From Rhizomucor pusillus (lineage: Eukaryota > Mucoromycota > Mucoromycetes > Mucorales > Lichtheimiaceae), in contig FWWN02000389.1 of assembly GCA_900175165.2 (NCBI GenBank), positions 315-64,314 of the forward strand: DNA of 64,000 bases, read 5' to 3'. This document shows, in pieces, positions 1-13,280 of this stretch. Each line of letters starts with the position of its first letter. Position 1 is the first letter of the stretch. Under the pieces are notes generated by a model that made no database searches, was not told the origin of the DNA, and worked only from the letters and a program-made list of their open reading frames with translations. A program made the position numbers and the translations under genes.

Positions 1-420
1 TTAGGATACCATACAGTCAGCAATGCCGTCACCAAAATGTCCCAAATGTGAATAAATAGTTCCATCTAGTGGAGTACGATGAAGCAAAAGATCCCTTTTG
101 CGTTGCCGATCTAACCATTTTCTTGTGATGCTTTGTTATAAGATAGATTAATAAATGTGCAAATCCACATTGTGGATTAATGCGCCAACAATTTTTGAAA
201 AACCTGCAGCAAAGAGATTAAGTCACGTACTTCAGGAACTTTCTTCTGTGGCTCGATCCTCCTCCGCCTGTCGCAAACCCATTAGCTCCTCTGCTCGCTT
301 CTTCTTCCACCTTCTCTTTGTCCACGGTTTGATTTTCTTCTTTATCCTTGTAATAGCATATCCTTTCCTTTGAGCTATGTGTACGTAGAAACCCTCCAAG
401 TTGTATAGCTGATATAGTAA
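1..420 (-). CDS. possible 3' end of an unidentified gene
   Basis: On the minus strand a frame ends in TAA at 1..3. It reads 40 codons back to a candidate acceptor, giving a last exon of 1..121 that ends in HFGDGIADCMVS. A donor gtacgt at 230 would give a 109-nt intron (122..230) and join, in phase, to a Lys/Glu-rich frame that stays open upstream to at least 420. A second Lys/Arg-rich frame overlaps it and ends in TGA at 232, so the correct upstream frame is uncertain. I do not recognise the protein and did not find its start. It may be a chance pairing of open frames. Confidence 0.2.
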
Positions 421-743
421 TGAAGAGTAAAAGCATCTTTTTACAAAGAGGCATAAATAGGATATATTACAATTAAAGATACATGACTTTCTATTGTCAA
501 ATGAATAAGTTGTCGAGTTTTGGAGCGCCATGATTAACTGCGTTCTGGAAGTGGTATAGCTAGCATTCTTCAATAGCTTAAAACAAGGGTACCTCTCATC
601 GCATCGTCCCTTCCATCGGGAATTAAGGTCCGTGCCGGGCGCAGCCTCGTGGTGCTCCCAAAACGACTGGCCCTGGTTAAAGACAGTTTTCCTTCCCCTC
701 TTACCACCTGTCTTCCCAGGTGCTTTCCTTGTTGGCGTACGCA

Positions 744-1985
744 ATGAGACTGTCGCTGGCCGTTACGCTAACAAAGCAAGTCTTGATTCGGCCGTCGTCC
801 TTGTCGCAAGTACGATCCTACCGAACGATCGTCTCACCGATCTTTTTCCGTCGCAAGGTTCCTTTGCAGCGATTACAGTTCGGCTCGATAATCCATGTGC
901 AAAAAGGCTATATGCAGTCTTCGAGTCAACAATTGGCGGCCACAACGACTAGCCATCCAGTAGACCAAGAAGAGGGCGACAAACAACAGCGTACAAAGTA
1001 TGGGAGTTGGATCGATCGGTTACCGCCCAAGATTGCACCGTATGCTTTCCTTGCTCGTATTGACAAACCCATTGGAACATGGCTATTGTACTGGCCTTGT
1101 GGTACGTTCCGACATCGACAGAAATCCGTCAGTTCCCAAGTCAGTTAATCTTTTATCCGTTTCCGATGTATAGCTTGGAGCATCACAATGGCATCTTACA
1201 GCGGGCATCTGCCTCTCCTAAGTACCATGGGCATGCTTGGACTATTTGGATTTGGAGCTATAGCCATGCGAGGCGCTGGATGTACTATCAATGATCTTTG
1301 GGACCGGGATTTTGATGGTAAGGTGGAGCGCACCAAAATACGTCCCATTGCAGCGGGCGCGGTGACCGTGAAGCAAGGCATCTTGTTCACCGGACTGCAA
1401 ATGCTGTGCGCTGCATCGACTTTGCTTGCTTTCAACCAGTACACTATCCTGCTCACAATGTCTTCTCTAAGTCTCGTTGTCACTTATCCGCTCATGAAAC
1501 GTATCACCTACTGGCCTCAGGTAGTGCTTGGTTTAGCTTTCAACTACGGTGCCTTGGTCGGCTGGTCTGCCATGATGGGTTCCGTAGATTGGAATGTCTG
1601 TGCACCGCTCTATGCAGGTGGCGTCGCATGGACGCTAACTTACGATACAATCTACGCGCACCAAGACAAGAAGGACGATGTTATTGCCGGCGTTAAATCT
1701 ACGGCCCTGCGATTTGGAGAGAAAACACCTCAGTGGCTCGCTTGCTTTTCGAGCGCCTTTGTTGGTTTGACGGCACTTGCTGGATACATGAATGGCCAGG
1801 GCTTGCCATTCTATCTAATCAGTGTTGGCGGTGCAGCTGCACATTTGGCCTGGCAACTCAGAACAGTCAATTACGACGATCCAAAAAGCTGTTGGCAAAA
1901 GTTTAGAAGCAACCACCAGACTGGTGCCATTGTATGGTCCGGTATAGTCGCAGACATGGCACTGGCAGCCATGCATACTGCTTAG
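744..1985 (+). CDS. COQ2: 4-hydroxybenzoate polyprenyltransferase, mitochondrial (Coq2)
   Basis: UbiA-family enzyme that attaches the polyprenyl chain to 4-hydroxybenzoate in ubiquinone synthesis, in the inner mitochondrial membrane. Exons 744..1101 and 1174..1985 join at WPC|AWSITMA and give 389 residues. The two Asp-rich prenyl-diphosphate/Mg sites are present: NDLWDRDFDG at about residues 159-168 and DTIYAHQDKKDD at about 275-287. Several hydrophobic helices lie between and after them. The first 60 residues are Arg/Ser-rich with few acidic residues, as expected of a matrix-targeting presequence. I chose the ATG at 744; the frame is open a little further upstream but with no earlier ATG. 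Intron 1102..1173 (gtacgt...atgtatag) is 72 nt. Family identity is clear. Confidence 0.95.
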
Positions 1986-2207
1986 ACATTTCATACTACC
2001 ATTGTACTTGTAAATAATTGTGGATTATTTCGATGTAGTAACATATTTCACTTTTATAATTTCTGGCGGTTTAGAATTGGAGTATCATGGTTCCTGAGGA
2101 GGTTGCCTTGAAAGGGCAGGGTTGCTCAGACTCAGACACCGCCGGGAGGAGCAGCCACAAATTTTGGAAAGTGTCAAAGGCAGACACCACCCAGCTTTGA
2201 CCTTAAA

Positions 2208-3093
2208 ATGAACTTCCTGTTGCCACGGCGATTACCAGCGGCTCTTCCATTCCGTGCTAACGTCGTTGCCAAGGTGCGTGAATTGTGAAAAGCAGTGTAT
2301 TTGAGTGAGCCTTGTTTTAACGTTCGAGGGGACAGCGTCATGTACAAAAGAAAGCTTACATTGACGTACGACTGAACGAGTATGTTGAGAATCTCGGTGC
2401 CAAAGGTATGCTTCCTGCGCTTGTTACATTTTTGAAAAACCATGCATTTAATTAATGGTATCGATAGATCAAATTGTGTCTGTTGCGCGTAAGTTGATGA
2501 AAACAACCAGATACCGCATTTAGTATTCGAATGAGCAGAGGTTTCTAATACGCAAGTGAATTTTCGAACAATAGCCGGTATTATGCGAAACGTTCTCTAT
2601 CCTTCCGGCAAAGCCAGCTACATTGCACACAAGGAAGGGCAGCGCAACCGACAACTAGAGGAACAGCAACGCTTGCAGCGACAATATGCTAAGGCCAAGA
2701 AGGTGCGAATTTGTCACCTAATAGCTATTAGAACGGACGCCTTTGTCATTCAGAAATGAATATCTCACACAATCATCACTGTAGAGCGCTGATGAGGAGA
2801 ACCAGAGCTTGCGACGATCTGAACATGCAAAGAAGCTACATGAAACTTTGGCAGATATCGATACTCTTGTCTTCAAGAGAGCAGCAGTTCCCGGCACAGA
2901 AAACACGTTCGGTTCCGTGACAGCAGAAGATCTAGTCTCCAAACTCAAAGAAGAGTACGATCTCGTTGTTGACAAAGCATCCATTGAATTCAAATCTGAA
3001 GGCGGCCGTATCAAGACATTGGGTACCCACAAAATTACTGTCAGCTTTGCAGGCTCAAAGGTCGATTTGGATGTCCAGGTTACGGCTTCATAG
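2208..3093 (+). CDS. bL9m: mitochondrial large-subunit ribosomal protein bL9m
   Basis: Five exons, 2208..2273, 2351..2405, 2468..2488, 2575..2702 and 2785..3093, give 192 residues with consistent phase. The N-terminus is a basic presequence (MNFLLPRRLPAALPF). The bL9 signature follows, split over the small exons 2-4: VRLNEYVENLGAKG, then a 7-codon exon, then PGIMRNVLYPSGKA. This matches the bacterial L9 pattern in which a Lys-Gly-rich turn is followed by GYARNFLIP..A. The C-terminal half looks like the second L9 domain. Role: structural protein of the mitochondrial 54S subunit. The 21-nt third exon is unusually short but is needed to keep the L9 motif in frame. Confidence 0.85.
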
Positions 3094-3418
3094 ATATACA
3101 CTACTACTACAAAGACACACATATACACACTCTCTCTATCGCTCTTTCTTCCACTTAGAACTTGCTTGTTTTATAAAAACCGGTTTTCATCATGCTTTTT
3201 TGCCACTCGTTCGATTTTCCTGTAGACCAGGGACCGTCTTGATGGATCTACCTTCTCTACACGTAACATATAAGCTCGTAGAATTAAATACTACGCTGTA
3301 CGCACGCTGGCTTTTTGACTCGACAAAATGCGGCATTTCCAGATTTGGCGGAGACTCTCCTGACAGCCACTTCTCGTCCTTGCCTATCTTGATCGTGTAG
3401 ATCGCCCGAATCGTTCGA
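3094..3418 (+). other. spacer between bL9m and THOC3
   Basis: 325 bp between two genes on the same strand. It begins with an A/C- and T-rich stretch (ctactactac, acacacatatacacactctctc) that would lie in the 3' UTR of bL9m. I see no coding frame, RNA gene or clear TATA element. Confidence 0.6.
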
Positions 3419-4828
3419 ATGGATTCCTCAGAACCTGTTGCAACCGCTACTGCTGGAGAACCCGACGAAAGACTTGACGACAGCGGTCGTATTATATACG
3501 ACTGGTATCCACCCGTCGGCTATCTCGAAAGATACTACTACCACCGCTCTCCAATTACGCATAACGAGGTTTGAACGACTGCTCATTTGCAAGGAAGAAC
3601 GCACGTCTGACGCATCGGTTAGATGACATATATGTTTGAGCACTATCGAAGCAAAGAGTACAAGGGCCACAAGGAGAAAGTTCACACTGTCGCGTGGAAC
3701 TGCGATGGCAGACGTCTGGCGTCAGGCTCTGTCGACAAGACAGCGCGCGTCTGGGCACCTCATCGCGGTGTATGTGATCTACAGTGCAGCAGCAATGGAA
3801 TACCTGTAGTGTGGAAAGATTAACAGTAGCTCACATAGACGGATATTCGACATTCTTTGGAACTGAAAGGCCACACGGATAGTGTAGACCAGCTGGATTG
3901 GGATCCAACGCATCCTGATGGGCTTGCAACAGCATCGTGCGACAAAACAGTACGGATATGGGATCAGAGATGTAAGCTATTGTATATCACCTTTTCTTTC
4001 GCAATCGATGAATTAATATGTTGGATCACTAGCTGGAAAATGCACATCTATTATTCAAACCGGTGGGGAGAACATTAATATCTGCTGGAGCCCGGATGGC
4101 CACAACATTGCAGTGGGAGACAAGAGCGACACCATCAGCTTCATAGATACACGTACTTTTACCATCAAGATGACACAGAAACACAGTGTGGAGGTTAACG
4201 AAATCACGTGGAATAACGCCAACAATCTGTTCTTCGTCACGACAGGCCAGGGCACCGTTCGAGTATATGAATACCCATCCCTCCAACTTGTAAACACTCT
4301 CAAAGCACACACAGCAAACTGCTACTGCGTGGAAGCAGATCCTACCGGTAAATACTTGGCTGTGGGATCAGCAGATGCCATGGTTACCTTGTGGGACATG
4401 AAAACACTCGGCTGTGTAAAGACTTTTAGTGATTTGACGTAAGTATTTACATGGCACCTTTTGCCCTGAGATATTGAACGTGGCATTCCTTTCTTTTTAG
4501 ATGGCCAGTACGTACTTTGAGCTTTAGTTTCGATGGTCAATTTATTGCGTCTGCGTCAGAAGATAGTTTTATCGATATTGTAAGGGTTATGACTTCGAGA
4601 TATGACAGGAGGAGGTCGATTACGCTAACAATGAACATGATTATCTAGTCACATGTTGAGAGTTCGCAGTCAGTCAAGCATATTGAATGCACAGCTGCCA
4701 TGAACACCGTTGCATGGTCTCCAAAGGACTATTATCTAGCTTATGCAGGCGACGAAGTACTGTCAGACGGAAAATACGCAGGCAACTTGAGAATATACAG
4801 CGTGAAAGATCCTCGAGGCCGCTTATAG
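3419..4828 (+). CDS. THOC3: THO complex subunit 3 / Tex1, WD40 protein
   Basis: Six exons: 3419..3568, 3623..3769, 3839..3971, 4033..4438, 4501..4579, 4649..4828; 364 residues. The protein is one WD40 propeller. Repeats are visible as KGHKEKVHTVAWNCDGRRLASGS and LKGHTDSVDQLDWDPTHP, the latter close to the THOC3 consensus, with DKTVRIWD at repeat ends. THOC3/Tex1 belongs to the THO/TREX complex that couples transcription to mRNA packaging and nuclear export. Introns are 54-72 nt with gtatgt or gtaag donors. The start is the first ATG, and the acidic N-terminal tail followed by YDWYPPVGYLERYY leads straight into the propeller. Another WD40 export factor, RAE1, lies far away at 38 kb, so there is no cluster. 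Confidence 0.88.
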
Positions 4829-5002
4829 ACTAAAAGTTACTTTGTAAATAAAAATTGATCTACTTTGTTGGATAGCATCCGCATACCACTGGACTCAATT
4901 GTCGGATACTGAATGCTTGGTGCCGGGCGGCGGCAAAAATGGGAGGCACATTACGCGTCCCCGCTAACCACACTATCTTACACTTGTTATTGACTTACAA
5001 AG

Positions 5003-6310
<1,308 letters not shown>

Positions 6311-7790
6311 GTCGTGTTTAGTAGCGATAATTAAAAGGATGCTATTTGCTTGTACATAAAATATCTTTACTAGGATGCTCCCAGCAGAATTGCATGTATA
6401 CTTTGTCCATGATATTGCATACACTTGGTGTATTGGACAGCGTTCTAGGCGCTAGAATCAAGCGAAATCGGGACAACGCTTGTGAGTTAGCTTTTCCGAC
6501 CAGCACTCCTTCTAGATAGCGTCACTGCGCATTTCTTCCAAATCTTCTATCATAGACGGCTCCTCCGTACGAGAATAGCGATCGTTTCCCTTTGCATGCA
6601 CCGGGTTGCAGATATGAAGGTTTGAATAAGTGGAATGCGTCTAGGTGCCGATAATAGCTGTCTATCAATGAACGTATCAAGTCTCATCGTCTTCTACTTT
6701 CGATAAGTAGCTGTTGATTGTGATACTCTGCTTCAGCAGTTGAGTGAACAATGAAGGATCTATATTCTTTACTCTAGTAAACTGCATCGGATCTGTTTCT
6801 TGACGTTGCACGAAATGTACAAGCAAGTTGAGGTCCTTTGTCAAACAAATCTGCCATTTACCATTTCCAAAATCGGTTTATTCCAGAGCGATCTGCATCC
6901 AGTAGATCGCGCGCAAAGATGCGTGCAAGGTAGCACGCGAGCGACAATGAGAGCAGAGAAGGAAGGCTAATTTTTTTCTGTTTTTAGCGAATTACAAAGC
7001 AATCCAGGGCAGAAACATCGCATTGTGCACTAGGAACTCGTGTGCATTATACCAAGTGACAACGAGCCTAGTCATCATCGCTGACGTTTTCTTGCAATAT
7101 CTCAAATCAAGGGGGTTGGTCTGGTAAGTGAAAATTCCAATGCTTGTCTGCATCCTATGATCTCTCTGTCAAGCATCTCGGGTAGGGCACATGGCTCAGT
7201 CAATAGCTGTCGCAGGGTTCCAATGGAAAACGGCGGCCACATGCTAGTGTGCGTGATCAAAAAAACTTGGTCAGCTTATGCATCTGACTTGAATTTGGCA
7301 TTCTATCGTTTGGTTCCACACAACACAAAGGGTCATATTCAAATGTCCGTGTTTGTGAAACTGTTTTAATTTGTAGCAGATCAGAGTACCACAAAGGAGA
7401 ACCCTGAGATAAAGAAATGTCGCTAAGTGTCGTGAAGAATCGTCAAAATGTGCCCTTTTCCAACAGAGAGTTTTTGCATGGTTCAAAAAAAGGTGATGCA
7501 GAAAGTTTTAAACAAAGCTAATAATTGCCGGCAATCATTATGCCGAGCAGTGACCCTGGAGTCGCGGAATCAGCTCTAGATCGACCAGTAACGAGTATCA
7601 CGACGAGGAGAACAAGGGCGCCAAACGGGAAACTTGGCATCGATCCCCACGCAGATTGAGCGAAAATGTTGGCAGGAAATAAATGTTATTGATTTCATAA
7701 CCGGCGAAGGAACTGCAAGGGACTTGTCGTCGTTCCCCTGTGGAGATCGACATTGATGCCACCTCCTAGACAGACGCAACGACGCCAAAT

Positions 7791-7822
7791 AGAGAGAGAG
7801 AGAGAGTGTGTGTGTGTGTGTG
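7791..7822. repeat. compound microsatellite (AG)n(TG)n
   Basis: A run of AG dinucleotides passes directly into a run of TG dinucleotides in the long spacer upstream of the APSES gene. It is simple-sequence DNA with no coding frame. Confidence 0.9.
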
Positions 7823-9019
7823 ATATCGGGTCTGATGACGAGACAGACAGACAGACAAGGTTTTACATGCGGTAATCTTTCCGGCTATCAGGGTCGGCCG
7901 GCAATTGGGAGGGAATTAGACACGCAGTAAGCGGCAAGCAGAGCGATGCAATTACATGTGCATTCGGTTGCGCACACGGTGCATGCACTTGCATCTTGTC
8001 AGTTTTTTTGGGACGATTATCAATGAACACTGTTATGCACTCCTCGATTTTCTTGGCCTTGCTCGACCCCAAGGGAGCTGCCCCCCTCGTCTACTCCCTG
8101 CAACCCATCTACTCCGCCGTTCAACCTGTGTTGGAAAGATATTTTCTATCTCCTGAGCACAAATTGAGTTATTTGAAGAACTAAACCTCCTCCCCAGATC
8201 GAGCCGAGAAAAAAAAAAAAAAAATAGACGATGGCGCGGTCATCATTGCAACCATGTAGTGCAACTTGAGATAATAATTTGTCATATTTGCCCCATTGTT
8301 GTTGAGACCGCCTGCATCATCATCCATCACAAAAGGAAGGCCTCTCATGGATCCCGATCTATTTTCCTGTTCTTTTTCTTCCTCCTTTTTTGCGCCGTCG
8401 GCTCCACTTTATTATTTTCCATCCGGTAAGTCCCTTCCTCTTTTCTATACAGACAAAGGGAAAAGAGAGGAACAAGAGAGGACGGGTCGAAAAAAGCAAG
8501 CCCCTCTGGTTCGCCGGGAAAAGGCCCTTGGTCAGTGCCCCTTACGCTTGTCTCTTTGAAGAACAAAAGAAGAAAAAAGTAGGCTCTTCTCGTTTAAAGG
8601 GAAGAGAGAAAGAAAGAGAGCTTGTGTATCTTGTTCCTCGAATCCTCCCCCCCTTTGTCTTTTTCCTCTTTTCATTTACCTTGTTTTATATTCGATTTTT
8701 TCCTTTAACTCTTTCTCTCACCTTTATTCTCGTACAGGCACTTAGCGCCTTTTGTTTCCCAAGCACTCTATCTATTTATTCGTAAGTATCTAAAGGTGCT
8801 TGCTTCTGCAACATCGCGTGTTCTTTGAAGGCATGGGACTGGTAAAAGGGACAAGTGTGGCCGCACGGTGGCAATTCACTGGGTTCTTTTGATGCACGGT
8901 GTGTGTGAGAGCCCTTAATTCATTATCCATTGGTTAATGGCTGCTGATTGCTCACCTGTTTGTTCCTCTCTTCCTTGCATATCCTCCAAAGTCAGTCGGA
9001 TTTCTGATACCTCTTGGCA

Positions 9020-9027
9020 TATATATA
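9020..9027 (+). promoter_or_regulatory. TATA-like element before the APSES gene
   Basis: The sequence tatatata lies 28 bp before the ATG at 9055. If used it would give a very short leader; transcription may instead start far upstream. Confidence 0.3.
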
Positions 9028-9054
9028 GGTCGCGAGAAACAAAGTAAATATATA

Positions 9055-10760
9055 ATGTACCAGCAACATTCGTCGTATACTTCTCCACAGACGCCCACGT
9101 ATCCATACGGCAGCAATCCGACAGCAAACAAACCTTCACACGACGCAGTGACGAGTTCGCATCATCCCTTGGCAAGACCTGCATCGATGCCTCCATCGTA
9201 CCACCAAAAATATGCAGCTAGCAGTGCTGCAAATGATTGTTATGGTTTCTCTGCAGATCCGAAACAATCGTTCGGCCCACCGCCGCCACCGTTGGAGCGA
9301 GGAAGCACGCATTACGATAGCCCTATACCTCGTGCCTGGCAACAACAGCAGCAACAAGACCCGTACAGCGATGCAAACGGGGATGCTAACACCAGCAGCA
9401 ACACCGAAGATCTTTACGCGAACGGTGGGAACGAGCATTTGCCTACGAGTCTTCCGGCACCAATGCCCTATTCTCACAGCAATTACTTTGCACCTCCCCC
9501 TCCTTCGACCCCTGTACCGCCCTCCGCGTCCGCAGGAGGTACTATCCTGTACGGCGCAGGCAGTGACCGGCAGCATCATCTGTATCATCCGTACGGCGGC
9601 GGCGGCGGTACCGGATCCAGCCGCCGTCACTCGGCAAGCAACTCTGGTGGATATGGTTACGGTGGACCCTTGCCTAGCTTTGCTTTGCATCACGGAGCTT
9701 CGCGACATCCGCTTCTGCCTCGTCCAAAATTGACAACAACGCTCTGGGAAGACGAAGGCACGATTTGCTACCAGGTAGATGCCAACGGCATATGCGTTGC
9801 CCGGCGCCACGGTAATGCACGATACGACACGAAAGTTAATCGCTGATGTGATGCGTTGACACGTTTTCTTCTGTGCATAGATAACGATATGATCAACGGA
9901 ACTAAGCTTTTGAATGTTGCCGGCATGTCTCGAGGAAAACGGGACGGTATCCTCAAAAACGAAAAGGGTCGCGTGGTCGTTAAAGTCGGTGCCATGCATC
10001 TAAAGGGCGTCTGGTAATTGATCCGCGCTTTGTTGGCACTCATTTGCAGTCTGGCTAATAATTCTTTGTGCCTTTTTTCTTTCTTTAGGATCACTTATGC
10101 AAGAGCAAAGGCGCTAGCTACCCAGTTCAAAATTCTTGACATTCTGCACCCGCTTTTTGTTGACAATCCAAGCAGCTATTTGTATGCTTCGCCGCTGCAT
10201 CATCACACGCCTTCGAATGCAGGATCTCGGTTAGAAGGTGGTGGCGCGTTCTCTACTGCTACTTCTCCATCTTCAGCAAGCTTGCGTCAGGGCGGGCTCG
10301 TGGCTTCTGCCAGCGAGGCGACTTGCTCGTCCCACCAGCAGCAGCCTGTAACTTCGCCGCGTCAGCACCATCACCAGACCGCTGCCACCTACCATCCTCC
10401 TCCTCCTGCACTAGGTAAGCAAGGGTTCATTCATGCAGATTCGTTTTTGCTTATTATGGTTTAGGTCTGCGACCTATCGGAGAATACCCTCAACAACCTA
10501 CAACTACAGGTGACATTTACAGTTTTGACTACCGCGTAAACGAGCAACAACAACAACCTAGTCATCACCAACAACAACAGCAAGGCGGACCACCATCGAG
10601 CTTTGGTAGTCTTTCAACATACAGGCTGTATCCAGGAGGAGACAGACCTCAGAACGACCAACCTAGCAATGCTAGCACCAGCAACGACGCCGGAGGGGGA
10701 CACGAAGGGGTCAATGATAATACATCCACGAACAACAGCAGCGGTATCCTGAATCCATAA
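9055..10760 (+). CDS. stuA: APSES-domain transcription factor, StuA/Efg1 type
   Basis: Exons 9055..9811, 9881..10013, 10089..10414 and 10465..10760 give 503 residues. The APSES DNA-binding domain spans about residues 223-325: [20 protein letters not shown], then [20 protein letters not shown], then [18 protein letters not shown] and [20 protein letters not shown]. This is nearly the StuA/Asm1/Efg1 consensus, a basic helix-loop-helix-like fold. Flanks are low-complexity, rich in Gln, Pro, Ser, His and Gly, typical of activation regions. StuA-type factors control cell differentiation, sporulation and hyphal growth; the exact targets here are unknown. Two of the three introns fall inside the APSES domain. 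It is preceded by a long spacer with a small upstream frame. Confidence 0.93.
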
Positions 10761-11447
10761 ACTGTTACCTGCAGATCTCATTATCCCTTATACTTTAGTC
10801 TCTATTTTCTCTCCCTTTCTCTCTTCTCCTCAAGAAGATGAAGAAAGAACAAAAAGGAAAAAGGAAAAAAATTTCACCATTTAACTTTCTTCTTCCACAT
10901 ATGCTCTCTTTAAATACTTTTTGCCATGTACTTTTCTTTTTTTTTTCTCTTTTTCCAGATTTTTTTATGAGTATCCTCATACTATATCCATTTCTTCCTT
11001 GTCACTTGCTTTTTTTTACACTCCCCCCATCCTTGTAAAGACACGCTTATGAACGCTTCTTTGGCCAGGCTAGTGCAAACGAAAATACAATTCCCCCAAA
11101 AAGTTATAAATCTCAGCATTATTTAGTTGACGCTCTCCCTTTCCTTCATCAATTGACATGCGTACCAAACCAATGTTATGGATCGTTGCCAGAGAGAAAT
11201 TGAAAGCAAACCATAAACGGATCGGCTCATCTATACCAAGTGTGTATAAAAGAATTTTGCATGGAAAAGAAATATGTATTTAGCATCGCAGAAAGACGTG
11301 AGTCCCACGCGTGATTTATTACGATGTCCACCAACTTCTACATTTGGGGTATGTTTAAATAGTACTGGCAAGTTCGAGTTTTACTTTTTACAAGGTTGAG
11401 TGGTTGGTATATTTACAAAGATGAGAGAAGAATGTGATTTTTTCTTG
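10761..11447. other. convergent 3' spacer
   Basis: 687 bp between the end of the APSES gene (+) and the end of the PPR gene (-). It is rich in T/C and A runs (for example 10920..10955) with no recognisable coding frame; it probably holds both 3' UTRs. Confidence 0.6.
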
Positions 11448-13280
11448 TTAATGGATCTGTGTCAAGTAATGCTGTGCTTGCTGTATCAGTTCCGTACTTG
11501 CAGACCCCATACTGAGGACTTTTTGATAGGTTTGCATTGCTCCTTCTTTATCTTGTACCAAGGCGTACTCGCGTATCAGCGAAACATAGCAAGACGCATG
11601 TAGCTTGAGTGCAGGATTCTCCTTTTGGATTGCCTCCATTGCAGATATCAACAGCTCTCCAGCTTCAATGTCGCGGCGGCGCCCGCAGGCCCAGATGACT
11701 TCACAGATCGCGTGGCTGCTCGGCCAGTGGCCCATTCCGAGCAGATCGTACGTGAGCGTAATGGCTGATATCAGCAGTCTTCGGCTTGCCATGGTTGCGA
11801 TCAACTCATAAATACATCCCAAAAAGCGTCTGCTAAATTCATGCCCGTAATTGCGCAGGATATAGTAGACATCTTCAGCTTCAGATAACTTGCGTTTCTC
11901 GATGAAATATTCGAAAAGAGGCACCATGAATGTGTCGGGCATACGTTCTTCTGACGACAGACTTGCTTCCACTAGCTGCTTTATAGTTTGTAACCGTAAA
12001 GTGTCATCATCTGTCGCCTCGTCCCTTGTGTAAGCTTTTAGGAACGCGCCGTAGACATCTACGTTGGGAGTTATGCCAGATTCTATCATGTCTCGAAACA
12101 CGTGGGTAGCAGCGTCGAGACGAAATTGGTGTTGTGTTGTTGTTGTTGCATGTTGAAAGTGTATAGATGGTAACTGACATAAATAACCGCGGATCAATGG
12201 TAGGAATGTATATAGATTGGGTGATAAATGTATCTGCTTTCGAACCAGCGTCAGCAGTCTCTGAGCAGCTTCCATGTTGCCCGCACGTGCACAGCCGTGA
12301 ATAGCAGCATTCCATGTGTCAATGTCTAGTTGCAGACGGGTATCCATAACGGCAATCATCACGTCCTCTATGGCAGGGTGCGCTCGGCCTTCCATTAATT
12401 TAACAAACCGTTTCATTCTCATGGCTGCACGCGGATGCTTTGACTCGAATTCTCGTGCCAACAACCGCTTTATCCAGTCGAGCAGATGTACTTTGTCCGA
12501 TCGATGCAAAATTTCGCCCACCAGCAGCTGATAGTACATTTGGCGAGTAATATGTATCCGACGTCTTGTCATCTCTTCCAGAATATTAATTGCCAATTGA
12601 TGATGTCTGTCGTCGTCGAAATGCTTGGCAAGCCATTTGAAAATATTCTCATACGATATTGAACCCGGTGTTTGGCCGTGCTTATACATGTTGTTCAAGA
12701 TGCTGAGTGCTCCTTGGACTTTGTTCATCTTAATATACGATAAAACGACCCAATCCATATCTTCCGGTCTTCGAAGCATGCCACGTCGATCGAGTATCTC
12801 TTGCAAGCGCTTCATCGTGTCGAAATTGCCGAGGATAGCTACAAGTCGATGTAGCTTTGTGACTAACGGTGGATGCAAATATCCTGTCTGGTCACGCTCG
12901 AACTCTCTCCAGATGACTTTCAAGTCCTTTTCCGTCGCCTTTGATGCTTTGACACCTGTCAGCAGCCGAGTGAGTTCCGTGGAATGTTCACGCTTTTTGC
13001 GAGTGAATTCTATATTTTGAGGGTGACGCTGCAAGGTAGAACGTGGAGGAGAAGTAGTGGTAGTACTAGTCGTTGTTGCAGCGTTGCTCCTGCTGACGTT
13101 GCGATGGGTATGTATCTTAGATTCGAAGGCGGCGGCTGTGGAAAACGGCCTATTGCCGTTGGATAGTTGATTGCTGCAGTGACGTTCATGGTAGTAGTAG
13201 ACAAGACATTGGATAGGAGTGGGCTTGCGTTTTCGCCACAGCACACGGGTAACGTGGTGGAGACCGCCCAGGCTCGTCAT
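11448..13280 (-). CDS. pentatricopeptide repeat protein, probably mitochondrial
   Basis: Intronless, 610 residues from the ATG at 13280; the frame opens slightly earlier but without ATG. The N-terminus is rich in Arg, Ser and His and nearly free of acidic residues for about 100 residues, suggesting mitochondrial import. From about residue 150 there are degenerate helical-hairpin PPR units, such as VLSYIKMNKVQGALSILNNM, DTWNAAIHGCARAGNMEAAQ and ITPNVDVYGAFLKAY, spaced about 35 residues apart. PPR proteins bind organelle RNA and act in processing, stability or translation. I cannot assign a specific target. It is convergent with the APSES gene and divergent from the questin-oxidase-like gene. 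Confidence 0.85.
   Translation of the reverse strand: MTSLGGLHHVTRVLWRKRKPTPIQCLVYYYHERHCSNQLSNGNRPFSTAAAFESKIHTHRNVSRSNAATTTSTTTTSPPRSTLQRHPQNIEFTRKKREHSTELTRLLTGVKASKATEKDLKVIWREFERDQTGYLHPPLVTKLHRLVAILGNFDTMKRLQEILDRRGMLRRPEDMDWVVLSYIKMNKVQGALSILNNMYKHGQTPGSISYENIFKWLAKHFDDDRHHQLAINILEEMTRRRIHITRQMYYQLLVGEILHRSDKVHLLDWIKRLLAREFESKHPRAAMRMKRFVKLMEGRAHPAIEDVMIAVMDTRLQLDIDTWNAAIHGCARAGNMEAAQRLLTLVRKQIHLSPNLYTFLPLIRGYLCQLPSIHFQHATTTTQHQFRLDAATHVFRDMIESGITPNVDVYGAFLKAYTRDEATDDDTLRLQTIKQLVEASLSSEERMPDTFMVPLFEYFIEKRKLSEAEDVYYILRNYGHEFSRRFLGCIYELIATMASRRLLISAITLTYDLLGMGHWPSSHAICEVIWACGRRRDIEAGELLISAMEAIQKENPALKLHASCYVSLIREYALVQDKEGAMQTYQKVLSMGSASTELIQQAQHYLTQIH

Larger units (their letters stand above)
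6311..9054 (+). other. 2.7-kb spacer / probable promoter and long leader of the APSES gene
   Basis: No frame here looks like a conserved gene. Contents: a dinucleotide tract (AG then TG) at 7791..7822; a 53-codon ATG frame at 8023..8184 (starts MNTVMHSS, ends HKLSYLKN); an A-run at 8210..8224; and, from about 8370, pyrimidine-rich sequence with many C/T and T runs, typical of fungal leaders. A TATA-like tatatata lies at 9020..9027, only about 30 bp before the APSES start codon. StuA-class genes are known for long leaders with small upstream frames; assigning the spacer to stuA is an inference. Confidence 0.5.

Noticed and set aside
232..744. 170-codon minus frame upstream of COQ2
   Set aside because: It has no ATG at its start, and its first part lies over the probable COQ2 promoter. 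Only its last part might belong to the partial gene at the left edge.
9136..9999. 287-codon open frame on the minus strand across the APSES gene
   Set aside because: Antisense to the coding exons; rich in Arg, Val, Cys and Ser from reading CAG/CCN-rich codons backwards, and it crosses the introns of the real gene.
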